A stretch of 39,644 nt of DNA from an uncultured Acidobacteriia bacterium (GTDB taxonomy: Bacteria; Acidobacteriota; Terriglobia; Bryobacterales; Bryobacteraceae), in the NCBI GenBank assembly GCA_903892565.1, contig CAITIX010000358.1:1-39644 (forward strand), written 5' to 3'. Under the pieces are notes generated by a model, which was not told the DNA's origin, made no database searches, and saw only the letters and a list, made by a program, of their open reading frames with translations. The position numbers were made by a program, and so were the translations under genes. Within the stretch, counting starts at the first letter, position 1. Each line of letters starts with the position of its first letter. Of this stretch, positions 1-8,324 are shown piece by piece.

Positions 1-16
1 CGATAGCTCCCCAGTA

Positions 17-247
17 TTGTCATCCCGAGCGAAGTCGAGGGATCTGCTGTTAGCGCCCGCGGAACCGAGGGCTTCCGGAGTCAAACGATTCTTCCAGTTG
101 TTCCTCGGCCTGCTGCGCGAGATCGGCGACGAGAACGCCTACCACCGGCACCTCGCCATCCATGGACTGCAACATTCCGGCACCGAGTGGCGCCGCTTCT
201 GCGACGAGCGTTGGCTCGCGGCATCCAAACGCGCCAAGTGCTGCTAG
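17..247 (+). CDS. YbdD/YjiX-like small protein, start uncertain
   Basis: The C-terminal ~50 residues (from KRFFQLF to the final KRAKCC) resemble the small YbdD/YjiX (DUF466) family: an acidic GDENAYHRHL segment, conserved histidines, a WRRF segment and a terminal Cys-Cys. Family members usually lie behind the CstA peptide/pyruvate transporter gene, which would be outside the window. The start is unclear. A TTG at 17 lies inside a dispersed intergenic repeat, the frame stays open to the window edge, and the natural-looking start (VKRFF) has GTC at 83, which is not a start codon. A TTG at 98 is another option. Either the repeat has replaced the original start or the gene begins upstream. The gene converges on the next one with a 9-nt gap. 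The function of the family is poorly defined. Confidence 0.4.
   Translation: MSSRAKSRDLLLAPAEPRASGVKRFFQLFLGLLREIGDENAYHRHLAIHGLQHSGTEWRRFCDERWLAASKRAKCC
19..50 (+). repeat. Dispersed intergenic repeat, GTCATCCCGAGCGAAG type
   Basis: The segment reads GTCATCCCGAGCGAAGTCGA followed by GGGATCTGCTGT. From memory, very similar sequences occur in many copies between genes in Acidobacteriota and some other soil bacteria. Only one copy is in this window, so the repeat nature is recalled and not shown here. It abuts the YbdD-like coding region and supplies its apparent N-terminus. Confidence 0.45.
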
Positions 248-256
248 CGCCCCGAA

Positions 257-1294
257 TTACTTCGCGGATTTCTTGGCAGCGACCTTCGCTTCATCCGCTC
301 GCGCTCCCGCCAGGATACCGTAAGCGCCGACGTTATCCTCGTGGCAAGCGTACTCGAACATGCCCGTGCTTTTGTACCAGGCAATGGCCGCGGACCAGGG
401 ACTGGTCCACGTGGCGGGATCTTCCACCGTAAAGCGGTAGTCGATGATATCGTCCGTCATGCGCGTCCAGCGCTCCACCAGCTTCATGTTTCGCGTCGCG
501 CCCTCGAAGCTCGTACGGTCGTTGAAATTGGTGGTTTCCACCACCAGCGTCGTCCCCTCCCAATGGCCTCGCGAATCGCCTAACCATTGGCGAACGCCCG
601 CGTTCACGTGCGGATGCCCATCCAAAGGAATCATGCGCGTCTCGTGAATCTGTTCCTGCACGATGCCCACAAAACCGGGCGTTTGCACAATCTCGAAGTT
701 GTTGTCGTAGGCCGTAGGCAGGCGTGGCAACCCGTAACGCACGATGCAGTGCGTATAGAGATCCAGGTCTTCGACGCTGTTGTAGGGTCCGTCGGTGCGG
801 ATGCTCTCGTTGCGCAGCTTGGAGCGCCGAAGCCCGTCGGCCGTATATGCCGGCTTCTTTCCGTTCTTCGGATCATAAATCAACGACGTGCGGCCATCCG
901 ACCATCCGTACTCGAACCACGCGTTGTTGTACGCTCCGGCGACGTCCGCGGCCGTTCCTTCCGCGCCGCGCTGATCTCGGCCCACTTCCGTTTGCTTATT
1001 TTCGGCGATGCGCTCCTGGTCGGTCATGGATTCGCGACCCTGGTACTTGGCGGGACGCTCGAGCGGCGTGGTGGTGGCGTTCGACCAAGTGCCCTGCAAA
1101 TCGGGATCTCCCCACGGCGTCTTCCACTGCTTTACCGGAGCTTTCGGCATCCTGGTGACGACCGGAGTTTTGGCCGCGTCCGCCTTGCCCGCGAGGCTTT
1201 GCGCCGTCTGCCCGGCGGCGAGCGCCGCTGTCAGCACCACAGCCGCGAGCCATGCTTGAATCGAAATCGTGGCACGAACCGAAATATTACGCAT
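257..1294 (-). CDS. Exported protein of unknown function, paralogue 1 of 3
   Basis: A 345-residue protein with an N-terminal signal peptide (hydrophobic residues about 12-27, ending ALAAG). AGGAG lies 6 nt before the ATG, which supports the start. It shares an architecture with the products at 1305-2138 and 7432-8307: an LQGTW/LNGLW/ISGVW motif early in the mature protein (66-70 here), a Cys before a G-x-PR segment (C183), an F-x-IVQ strand, a G-x-WEG-x-TLVV motif (243-252), an N/D-RT segment, and an EDP-x-TW strand. These look like beta-strands of one exported domain. I recall many such proteins in Acidobacteriota annotated as hypothetical, but no function. Ten nucleotides separate it from the upstream paralogue, so they are probably co-transcribed. 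Periplasmic or secreted location is inferred. Confidence 0.75.
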   Translation of the reverse strand: MRNISVRATISIQAWLAAVVLTAALAAGQTAQSLAGKADAAKTPVVTRMPKAPVKQWKTPWGDPDLQGTWSNATTTPLERPAKYQGRESMTDQERIAENKQTEVGRDQRGAEGTAADVAGAYNNAWFEYGWSDGRTSLIYDPKNGKKPAYTADGLRRSKLRNESIRTDGPYNSVEDLDLYTHCIVRYGLPRLPTAYDNNFEIVQTPGFVGIVQEQIHETRMIPLDGHPHVNAGVRQWLGDSRGHWEGTTLVVETTNFNDRTSFEGATRNMKLVERWTRMTDDIIDYRFTVEDPATWTSPWSAAIAWYKSTGMFEYACHEDNVGAYGILAGARADEAKVAAKKSAK

Positions 1295-1304
1295 GTGGAT
1301 TCTC

Positions 1305-2138
1305 CTACTTCTTTCGCAGATGCCCGTACACTAGCTCGTCGGCAAAGGGAACGCACTTGAATTCCAAAAACTGCGCGTTCTTTTCCGTACGCCGATAGAG
1401 CGGAAACGCGATCTTCCAAGCTTTCGTGAACACCTTCGGATCTTCAATGGTCGCTTCGTACGACATGGAGTTGGCGCTCGTCGGCGTGTAGCGTTCCACC
1501 ACGTGCAGCGATTCGCTATGGAAATCCCCTGCGCGATCGAACCACGTTTTCTCGTTGAAGCCCGTGACGTCCACCACCAGAGTGTCGCCCTCCCAGCGTC
1601 CCTGCGACCATCCCATGTAGCTGTCGGTCGGCGCCTCGCCCACCTTTTCCAAGGGGACGATCCGGCTCGCGCTGGCGAACTCGTAGGCGATCACGATCTT
1701 CTTATCTCCTTGCACAATCTGGAACGGAAACGGCATGTACGTGGCTCTCGGCACGCCGGGCAAGTAGCACTTCGCTTCGGGATCGAGCGGCTCGAAACGC
1801 ACGCCGTCCGCGTTCTGGCGCACAAAGCGATTCGCGTAATTTTCTTTCTTCTTTTCGAGCGCCCACGGCTGGTAGGGAATCTCATCGCCCACCACGATCC
1901 CCACGCCCGCCGGCTGCGCGTACAGCGCTCCAAACTCCAGAGGACCAGGCTTGGCCTCGTGCGGCAGCAAATCCCAATTCGCTTCCGTCATGGATTGCCA
2001 CAGCCCGTTCAGATTCGGCCGCGTGGTGCCCGCAAGCCTCGGAGCTCGATAAGCCGTCTGCCCTTCGATGGGGCCACTCACCAACATCGCCAACGCCGCA
2101 GCACTCAGAAAAAGTTTTCGCATGAGATCGTTATTCAT
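1305..2138 (-). CDS. Exported protein of unknown function, paralogue 2 of 3
   Basis: A 277-residue protein when started at the ATG at 2136-2138, which has GGAG 10 nt upstream; a second ATG at 2121-2123 is also possible. The longer open frame to 2273 runs through a palindromic intergenic repeat and is not credible as coding. The signal peptide spans about residues 6-27. The family motifs are LNGLW (43-47), C124 before PGVPR, FQIVQ, G-RWEGDTLVV (180-189), TGFN and ERY. It sits 10 nt upstream of paralogue 1 and downstream of the CMD-like gene. Function is unknown; the repeated beta-rich motifs suggest an exported binding or enzyme domain. Confidence 0.72.
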   Translation of the reverse strand: MNNDLMRKLFLSAAALAMLVSGPIEGQTAYRAPRLAGTTRPNLNGLWQSMTEANWDLLPHEAKPGPLEFGALYAQPAGVGIVVGDEIPYQPWALEKKKENYANRFVRQNADGVRFEPLDPEAKCYLPGVPRATYMPFPFQIVQGDKKIVIAYEFASASRIVPLEKVGEAPTDSYMGWSQGRWEGDTLVVDVTGFNEKTWFDRAGDFHSESLHVVERYTPTSANSMSYEATIEDPKVFTKAWKIAFPLYRRTEKNAQFLEFKCVPFADELVYGHLRKK

Positions 2139-2175
2139 GTTATCCGAACTCCGACAAGTTGTCTCTGCCCGCGAC

Positions 2176-2271
2176 GTGGCGCACGGCCGTGCCGTGCCGC
2201 GTCCCGACTCCTCGGGACGCCCGTGCTGGCATACGCAGGCCAACAGGTGTCGGCACGAGTGCGTGCGCCAC
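2176..2271. repeat. Palindromic intergenic element bounded by GTGGCGCAC/GTGCGCCAC
   Basis: The ends form a perfect 9-bp inverted repeat: GTGGCGCAC at 2176-2184 and GTGCGCCAC at 2263-2271. Inside is a perfect hairpin with a 9-bp stem GCGTCCCGA and its complement TCGGGACGC (2199-2207 with 2212-2220) around CTCC. The element occupies the gap between the stop of the CMD-like gene (2 nt away) and the start of exported paralogue 2. Its form is that of a REP/MITE-like dispersed element, and I recall similar ones in Solibacter-type genomes. It could affect read-through or mRNA stability between the two genes. Confidence 0.6.
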
Positions 2272-2273
2272 AT

Positions 2274-2960
2274 CTACTTCGCCGGTAGCAGCGCCTTCTG
2301 CCCTTCCGGCAACTGCATGTCGAACGCCGTGAGCAAAGCCGCTGTCGCCGTGTATTGGGACATCAGCGAAACCAGATCCACCAGGCCTTTCTTTCCGTAC
2401 AACCGCAGCGCCTGCGCGAAGGTTTCGGATGACACTTTGCGCTGGCCGAACAACTCGCGCCCGAGTTGAATCGTGACGGCTTCTTTTTCCACCACGCCCG
2501 TCAGAGGCTTTCTGTACTTGATGATGTCGATCAGCGCCGGCTCTACGCCCGCCTTCAATCCGGCCTTTTCGTGCGCGGCCCATTCGAATTGATGATCCAT
2601 CTCACGCGCGGTCGTCATGATGGCGATTTCCGTCAGCCGGGCGCTGAAGCCGGTTTGATATCGGACGTAATTGTTCACGTCCTCCATATAGTTGGCGAGC
2701 TGCGGACTCGCGAGGCGAATCCCTGCGGGTCCCTGCAAGCCAACCAGGCTATTGCGGCTAGGATCGGCAATTCGGTCGTAGACCTTCTTTCCTGCGTCGT
2801 CCATTTCGTCGCGCTTGGGCAGTGGCAGCCGGAATCGCGAATCGGCATAGACGTCTTTCGGCAGCGCCGTCGGCGCTTGCGCCTGGGCGACAAACACGGA
2901 TGCCGCTCCGACCACGGCCAACAGGACCAGTTCTATTCTTTTCGAGCGGATGATAATCAT
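2274..2960 (-). CDS. Secreted carboxymuconolactone decarboxylase-like protein
   Basis: A 228-residue protein with a signal peptide (about 9-28, ending AQAQA). The body resembles the CMD/AhpD-like fold: an N-terminal helix, then LTEIAIMTTARE (109-120) and the helix EWAAHEKAGLKAGV (126-139). That helix corresponds to the CMD active helix, which in AhpD-type members carries C-x-x-C. No cysteine is present, so a peroxiredoxin-like thiol activity is unlikely and it is closer to the decarboxylase type. An AGGGGGG purine run lies just before the ATG. A perfect TATAAT lies upstream. It is the first gene of the leftward group with exported paralogues 2 and 1. A secreted CMD protein is unusual, because the catabolic enzyme is cytoplasmic. 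Confidence 0.75.
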   Translation of the reverse strand: MIIIRSKRIELVLLAVVGAASVFVAQAQAPTALPKDVYADSRFRLPLPKRDEMDDAGKKVYDRIADPSRNSLVGLQGPAGIRLASPQLANYMEDVNNYVRYQTGFSARLTEIAIMTTAREMDHQFEWAAHEKAGLKAGVEPALIDIIKYRKPLTGVVEKEAVTIQLGRELFGQRKVSSETFAQALRLYGKKGLVDLVSLMSQYTATAALLTAFDMQLPEGQKALLPAK

Positions 2961-2986
2961 TACGCCCCCCTTTGCTGTTCCCCGAG

Positions 2987-3015
2987 ATTATACATCGGCG
3001 TTAAATCCCAACGAA
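2987..3015 (-). promoter_or_regulatory. Candidate promoter of the CMD-like gene
   Basis: On the minus strand a perfect TATAAT (2987-2992) sits 26 nt before the start codon. A weak TTCGTT lies 17 nt further upstream (3010-3015). It lies in the divergent gap shared with the zinc-ribbon membrane gene. The -10 match is good and the -35 is poor. Confidence 0.4.
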
Positions 3016-3144
3016 GTAATGAACCCGAGCCATCCTGCCGACGTACTACATAGGCAGAGGGGACACGATCCAACTGTTAAGGAAACCGGGCTGGAATTTT
3101 AGAAACTCCGGAACTAGACTGGTACTGTCGGCATCCAATTCAAT

Positions 3145-3579
3145 ATGAAGTACTGGGGATATCTCGTCGCCAAGCTCGCCGCTGCAGCCGTGATCCTCTG
3201 GGGTGCCCGGGCTCTGCTGTTGAAGCTGGCGCCCGTGCCGGCCACCTTCATGCGCGTTCGTCCGGCCAACGCTTTCGGCACCGATCTTACGTTCACCTTC
3301 CTGATGTTGGGGTACTGGCTCTTCGCCACCGGGATACTGTGGGCCGTTGTATGGGATCAGCGCTATCGCTGCCGCACCTGTTTGCGGCGCCTACGGATGC
3401 CGATCCACACCGGGTCCTGGACGCACGTTCTGCTGGGCGCGCCCCACACCGAGTACATTTGCACCTACGGACATGGCACACTGAAAGTCGCGGAGCTGCA
3501 AATTACCGGACGTCAGAATCCAGACTGGGAACCGCACGAAGACATCTGGAAAGAGTTGTTCGCCGAAACCAAGAAATGA
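3145..3579 (+). CDS. Small membrane protein with zinc-ribbon-like cysteines
   Basis: A 144-residue protein. There are two hydrophobic segments (about 5-28 and 50-72), then a soluble C-terminal part with C-x-x-C (RCRTCLRR) and a later C-x-x-GHG (ICTYGHGTL). The pair of Cys knuckles suggests a small metal-bound ribbon. No clear Shine-Dalgarno precedes the ATG. The PBP gene starts 12 nt downstream, so a transcriptional unit with peptidoglycan synthesis is likely. I do not recognise a named family. Confidence 0.6.
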   Translation: MKYWGYLVAKLAAAAVILWGARALLLKLAPVPATFMRVRPANAFGTDLTFTFLMLGYWLFATGILWAVVWDQRYRCRTCLRRLRMPIHTGSWTHVLLGAPHTEYICTYGHGTLKVAELQITGRQNPDWEPHEDIWKELFAETKK

Positions 3580-3591
3580 CCGGAACGCCAC

Positions 3592-6099
3592 GTGGCCGTT
3601 AAATTTCAACTTCCGACCAAGGGACTGCTCGTCAAGCTGGTCACCAGCCCCTGGGGCCGTGCTCTCCTCATCATTCTTACGTTGCTGGTTACGGCAACCG
3701 TGGGCACCTTCACGTTTTTCTACGTGCGCTATTCGCACGTCATCGAAGAAAAGCTCCGCCACGGACCTTTCGGCAATACCTCCATGCTGTACGCCTCGCC
3801 GCAGCCCTTGAGCGTGGGCGATGCGGCCACCGTACCCGAGCTTGCGTCTTACCTGCACGACGCCGGATATTCCGAAATCAGCACCAATCGCGTTGGCTGG
3901 TATCACACGCGTCCCGACGCGATCGAGGTCAACCCCGGCGCCGAAGCCTATAGCGAAGAAGGCGCGGTGATCAAGATCGATGGCGGCAAAGTCTCGCAGA
4001 TTATTTCCACGCGCGATCACACGGCGCGCAACGTGTATTCGCTGGAGCCGCAGCTCATCACGAATCTCTTCGACCAGAAGCGCGAGAAGCGCCGCCTGGT
4101 GCAGTTTAACGATATCCCCAAAGTAATGGTCAACGCCGTCCTCTCCGCCGAGGACAAGCACTTCTTCTCACACGCCGGATTCGATCCCATCGGCATTGCA
4201 CGCGCCATCGTGGTCGATATCAAAGATCGCCGCAGCAGCCAGGGCGCTTCCACGTTGACGCAGCAGCTCGCTCGCACGTTGTGGCTGGGACCGGAACGCG
4301 GCTGGCGCCGCAAAGTTCCCGAAACGCTCATCACGCTGCACCTGGAACAACAGCTGACCAAAGAACAAATCTTCGAGGATTACGCCAACGCGATTTACCT
4401 CGGCCATCAGGGCAGCTTCAGCATTCACGGATTCGGCGAGGCCGCCGAAGTCTACCTGGGCAAGGATCTCGCGCAAGTCACGCCGGCCGATGCCGCGCTG
4501 CTCGCCGGCTTGATTCAATCGCCCATCGGACGGAATCCCTTCCGCTTTCCCGATCGCGCGCGTACGCGCCGCAACATCGTACTGAAGGCCATGCGCGAAA
4601 ACGGCTACCTCACGGAGGACGAATACCAGAGCGGAGCGTCTTCTCCGCTCAACGTGGTGCGCGAATCTTCTGAGTCGAGCGACGCGCCGTATTTCGTCGA
4701 TCTGGTCAACGACACGCTGCAGAACAAATTCTCCTACGACTTCCAGAATAAGTCCTATCGCGTCTTCACCACGCTGGATATCAACCTGCAACGCGACGCC
4801 GTGGAAGCCGTAAAGATCGGCATTGACGAGACCGACAAGCAATGGGCGCACCGCGCAAAGGACTACGGCACGGATAAGTTCCCTCTCGCGCAAGTCGCAC
4901 TGGTCGCGCTCGATGCCGAAACCGGCGAGGTCAAGGCGCTCGTCGGCGGCCGCAGCTACGGCACCAGCCAGCTGGATCATGCCGTCGCCAAACGCCAGCC
5001 AGGATCTTCGTTCAAGCCCTTCGTCTATGCAACCGCGTTCGCCCAGGCGCTGGAAGAAAACGGCAAAGTCATCACACCGGCCACCACCGTAACGGACGAA
5101 CACACCCAATTTTTCTACGACGACAAGATTTACGAGCCCGCCGACTTTGGCGATAAATACGCTGGCATGGTCACGCTACGCCAGGCGCTGGCCCATTCCA
5201 TGAACATCCCGACCGTGAAGATTGCGGAAATGGTGGGCTACGATAAAGTCGCGAAGACCGCTCGTAACGTCGGCCTGAATCTAGCCATCAAGCCTACGCC
5301 GTCCATTGCACTTGGCTCCTATGAAGTACAGCCGCTCGAAATCGCGGGCGCATACACCGTGTTCCCGAATCAAGGAATTCTATTGAAGCCGAGCTTCATC
5401 AAATCCATTCGCGATCAGGGCGGCTCCTCCGTATTTCAAAACAGCATCGTGAAGAAGGACGCGATGGATCCGCGCGTCGCCTACATCATGGTCAACATGT
5501 TGCAGGAAGTGCTGCGCTCCGGCACTGGAGCCGGTGTGCGTGGCCGCGGCTTCACTCTTCCCGCCGGCGGCAAAACCGGGACCTCGCGCGACGGCTGGTT
5601 CGCCGGATTTACGTCAAAACTGATTTGCGTGGTGTGGGTCGGCTTCGACGACAATCGCGATTTCAAACTCGAGGGCGCCAAGAGCGCTCTACCCATTTGG
5701 ACAGAGTTCATGAAGCGCGCGCATCAACATCGCGAATATCGCGCCGTGCATGAATTCGAGGCGCCCGATGGCGTGGTCACCGCCGACATCGATTCGGAAA
5801 CCGGCTTGCTCGCAACACCCGGCTGCCCGAAAGTCCACAGCGAAGTGTTCATCGCCGGTACGCAGCCGGTGGAAGCTTGCAAGCTACACGGAGGCGGCGG
5901 CAATACGCAGATCGCGGGATGGGAACCCACCGCATCGCCTGCCGCAGCGCAACCCGTTACCGTGGCGGTGGCGGACCCGGCAAAGCCTGCAAAACCGCGC
6001 AAGCCGCGCAGTATTCCCATTACGCCGGAACCTGCGCAACAGGAGCCAGCCGAATCGAAGAGCTTCTGGCAGCGCATCGGCGGTTTGTTCCACAAATAG
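3592..6099 (+). CDS. Class A penicillin-binding protein (PBP1A/1B type)
   Basis: A bifunctional peptidoglycan glycosyltransferase/transpeptidase of 835 residues, a normal length, polymerising lipid II and cross-linking stem peptides at the outer face of the inner membrane. One membrane anchor lies at about 20-42. A UB2H-like region follows (about 60-150), which favours the PBP1B type. The GT51 domain has the catalytic Glu in SAEDKHFF (E187), QGASTLTQQLAR from 217 and the KEQIFEDYANAIYLG helix. The transpeptidase domain has S472-S-F-K475, S536-M-N538 and K661-T-G663, all intact. The tail is rich in Pro, Ala and Lys. The GTG start is preceded by a weak GGA. The gene converges on the monooxygenase with 16 nt between them. 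Confidence 0.93.
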   Translation: MAVKFQLPTKGLLVKLVTSPWGRALLIILTLLVTATVGTFTFFYVRYSHVIEEKLRHGPFGNTSMLYASPQPLSVGDAATVPELASYLHDAGYSEISTNRVGWYHTRPDAIEVNPGAEAYSEEGAVIKIDGGKVSQIISTRDHTARNVYSLEPQLITNLFDQKREKRRLVQFNDIPKVMVNAVLSAEDKHFFSHAGFDPIGIARAIVVDIKDRRSSQGASTLTQQLARTLWLGPERGWRRKVPETLITLHLEQQLTKEQIFEDYANAIYLGHQGSFSIHGFGEAAEVYLGKDLAQVTPADAALLAGLIQSPIGRNPFRFPDRARTRRNIVLKAMRENGYLTEDEYQSGASSPLNVVRESSESSDAPYFVDLVNDTLQNKFSYDFQNKSYRVFTTLDINLQRDAVEAVKIGIDETDKQWAHRAKDYGTDKFPLAQVALVALDAETGEVKALVGGRSYGTSQLDHAVAKRQPGSSFKPFVYATAFAQALEENGKVITPATTVTDEHTQFFYDDKIYEPADFGDKYAGMVTLRQALAHSMNIPTVKIAEMVGYDKVAKTARNVGLNLAIKPTPSIALGSYEVQPLEIAGAYTVFPNQGILLKPSFIKSIRDQGGSSVFQNSIVKKDAMDPRVAYIMVNMLQEVLRSGTGAGVRGRGFTLPAGGKTGTSRDGWFAGFTSKLICVVWVGFDDNRDFKLEGAKSALPIWTEFMKRAHQHREYRAVHEFEAPDGVVTADIDSETGLLATPGCPKVHSEVFIAGTQPVEACKLHGGGGNTQIAGWEPTASPAAAQPVTVAVADPAKPAKPRKPRSIPITPEPAQQEPAESKSFWQRIGGLFHK

Positions 6100-6115
6100 T
6101 TACGGCGGTTAGCCG

Positions 6116-7387
6116 CTACCTCTTCGGGACAGAGAACGAAGCTCGCGTGTTCAAAATCTCCGGATCGAATCCCGCCGTGCGTTTATAGGATTTCGAGATT
6201 TCTTCTAACTCCGCGGTGCTGATGATTTCCTCCAGATTCGTGAAGCCGTTAGGCGCGCGCTCCTCCACGATCTGCATGCACTTTTCGGGACCCACCTGCC
6301 GATTCGCCGCCACTACCGCAGTCGTCGCCGGGCGGCGCGCCGCGTCGTAGGCCGCGAGAGCATCTTCAATGGAAGATTGCGTTGCCAGCGCCTGCGCTAA
6401 AACCCGCGCATCCAGAATCGCCTGCGAAGCTCCGTTCGAGCCCACCGGATACATGGGATGCGCCGCATCCCCCAGCAGCGTGATGCGCCCGTGATTCCAC
6501 GTCGGCAGAGGATCGCGATCCACCATCGGATATTGATACACGGTCTCCGCGCCGCGAATCATCGCGGGGACGTCCAGAAAATCGAACTTGTATGTTTCGA
6601 ACGGCCGAACGGCGTCCTCGATACGGGCCTGGTGCTGCCAGTCCTGCCGGGGCATCGGTTGATCGTCGGCCGTTTTCAATTCGGCCACCCAGTTCAGCAA
6701 CGCCTCGCCGTGATCCTCAAGGCGTTTGCTGATAGGATAAACCACCACACGGCGGCTGAAATGCCCGGCCATAATCATCGTGCGTCCACTCAGGAAAGGC
6801 TTGCCTCTGGTGACTCCGCGCCACATCGTAATGCCATTCCACTTCGGAGGACCTTCGTTCGGATACAGCGCGTGACGCACCACCGAGTGCACGCCATCGC
6901 AGCCCACTAATAAATCGGCGCCGATGCTCTCCACCGGAGAACCATCCGCGCGATTCACGAACTCGGCCCAAGCGTAGTGATTTTCTTCGCCAAACTGCGC
7001 CAGATGATGCCCCAAGTGAATGCGATCCGGACCGAGGCGCTCCAGCACAGCGCGGTACAGGATCATCATCAGTTCGCCGCGATGAATCGAAAACTGCGGC
7101 CACTTGTAGCCTGCTGCCAAGCCGCGCGGCTCTCCCCAGATGCGTTGCCCGTGGCTGGAGTAGTAGACGATCTCGCCCGTCGGAATCGCCGTCGCCATAA
7201 GCTGATCCTGCAAACCGAGCTCCGTCAGTTCGCGCACGGCGTGCGGCAGCACGTTGATGCCGACGCCCAACTCCGTTACGTGGGAATCGGATTCGTAAAT
7301 ATCCACGTCACGAATGCCGGCGTCGTGAAGAGCGAGCGCAAGCGTCATCCCGCCAATTCCGCCGCCGATGATGGCTATGTTCGGCAT
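6116..7387 (-). CDS. FAD-dependent aromatic monooxygenase (PhzS/salicylate hydroxylase-like)
   Basis: A 423-residue group A flavoprotein hydroxylase using FAD and NAD(P)H to hydroxylate an aromatic ring. Visible motifs are the Rossmann GGGIGG (8-13) with E32 ending the second strand for ribose binding, the DG motif C-DGVHS (D164), and the second FAD motif GDAAHPMYPVG (from 306). The overall style, including the YQYPMVDRDP segment, is closest to PhzS-like and salicylate/3-hydroxybenzoate hydroxylase-like enzymes. The start at MPNIAIIGGG has GAGGA upstream; the longer frame to 7510 overlaps the neighbouring gene. It is the last gene of a leftward group behind the diheme cytochrome and exported paralogue 3. 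The substrate cannot be read from the sequence. Confidence 0.85.
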   Translation of the reverse strand: MPNIAIIGGGIGGMTLALALHDAGIRDVDIYESDSHVTELGVGINVLPHAVRELTELGLQDQLMATAIPTGEIVYYSSHGQRIWGEPRGLAAGYKWPQFSIHRGELMMILYRAVLERLGPDRIHLGHHLAQFGEENHYAWAEFVNRADGSPVESIGADLLVGCDGVHSVVRHALYPNEGPPKWNGITMWRGVTRGKPFLSGRTMIMAGHFSRRVVVYPISKRLEDHGEALLNWVAELKTADDQPMPRQDWQHQARIEDAVRPFETYKFDFLDVPAMIRGAETVYQYPMVDRDPLPTWNHGRITLLGDAAHPMYPVGSNGASQAILDARVLAQALATQSSIEDALAAYDAARRPATTAVVAANRQVGPEKCMQIVEERAPNGFTNLEEIISTAELEEISKSYKRTAGFDPEILNTRASFSVPKR

Positions 7388-7431
7388 GTGGTCCTCAGGC
7401 CAATCAATCGAACGTCGTTGGTAAAGAGCCC

Positions 7432-8307
7432 CTATTTCGCGCCGGGCTTTTGCATCGATCCAGTATCGCCCAGCTTCTTGTTGTATGCGTTGGTTTCCGA
7501 AGGCGAACATTCCATCTCTTGAATTTCAAATCCCTTGGACTGCAAGCGCAGACGCAATTTATCGAGCGCGACCCACGGCTTGGTATACATGACAGGATCG
7601 TCAATGGTGATGGTGAGCTCCAAATGCTTGTCGTCAACACGGTGATAGCGTTCTTCCACGCGCATTTGGTCGCTATGAGGACGGCCCACGTTATCGATCC
7701 AGGTACGATCGTCCAGGCCCACGGTCTGCGCGACGAACGTATAATCGTCCACCCATTTGCCGGCGGACGTGCCCCACCACAGAGGGTCGGGATCTTTGGG
7801 CAGCGTGCGGCCATCGTTCCAGATCACGCGCCACTTCTTGTTGAATTGATAAAGGATGATGACCTGATCGGCCGTCTGCGCAATCTGACTCGTTCGGAAG
7901 TTGTGCAGGTTGATGCGCGGGAATCCTTGCGGATCGCAAATATCCACGGGATCGTTCACGAATGCCGTAGGCACCGCGTCCACTCCCTGGCCGACCTTGT
8001 GTTTCTTAAACTCGGCAAGGCCAGCGGGCGTGAATGGAGGCACGTGCTCCGGTTTGCCGTCGGCCGGATAATTTTTGGCGCCGATGGCTTGTACTGCGTC
8101 GCTATAGAAGAGCGCAGGTTCCCAGACGCCGGAAATATCGTGCCGCGGCGCGGGCCCCGGTTTTTCGTTCTTGAAATCGGAATCGTAAGACGCTCCGGGT
8201 TGGCGCGCTCCCGGGTTAAAGCTTTGCTGGGCATGACCCAATTGGGCACAACCCAGCAAAGCGGCCACCGCAAAAAAGCGCGTTATAAGTATGACGCGAG
8301 TGTACAT
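7432..8307 (-). CDS. Exported protein of unknown function, paralogue 3 of 3
   Basis: A 291-residue protein started at the ATG at 8305-8307, with GGGA 7 nt upstream. The N-terminus is a signal peptide; an LLGC at 17-20 could be a lipobox, although cleavage after GHA near residue 26 is also possible. It shares the family pattern of paralogues 1 and 2: ISGVW (58-62), C124 before PQGFPR, a long strand IILYQFNKKWRVIW, DGR, GKWVDDYTFV (183-192), DDRTWID, HS-x-x-x-x-VEERY and DDPVMYTKPW. It lies 17 nt after the cytochrome c gene and 44 nt before the monooxygenase, so it is probably co-transcribed with them. Role unknown. Confidence 0.72.
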   Translation of the reverse strand: MYTRVILITRFFAVAALLGCAQLGHAQQSFNPGARQPGASYDSDFKNEKPGPAPRHDISGVWEPALFYSDAVQAIGAKNYPADGKPEHVPPFTPAGLAEFKKHKVGQGVDAVPTAFVNDPVDICDPQGFPRINLHNFRTSQIAQTADQVIILYQFNKKWRVIWNDGRTLPKDPDPLWWGTSAGKWVDDYTFVAQTVGLDDRTWIDNVGRPHSDQMRVEERYHRVDDKHLELTITIDDPVMYTKPWVALDKLRLRLQSKGFEIQEMECSPSETNAYNKKLGDTGSMQKPGAK

Positions 8308-8324
8308 TGCAGATCCCGAACGTA

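Noticed and set aside
2139-2273. N-terminal extension of exported paralogue 2
   Set aside because: It is a translation of the palindromic repeat and lies before a proper signal peptide.
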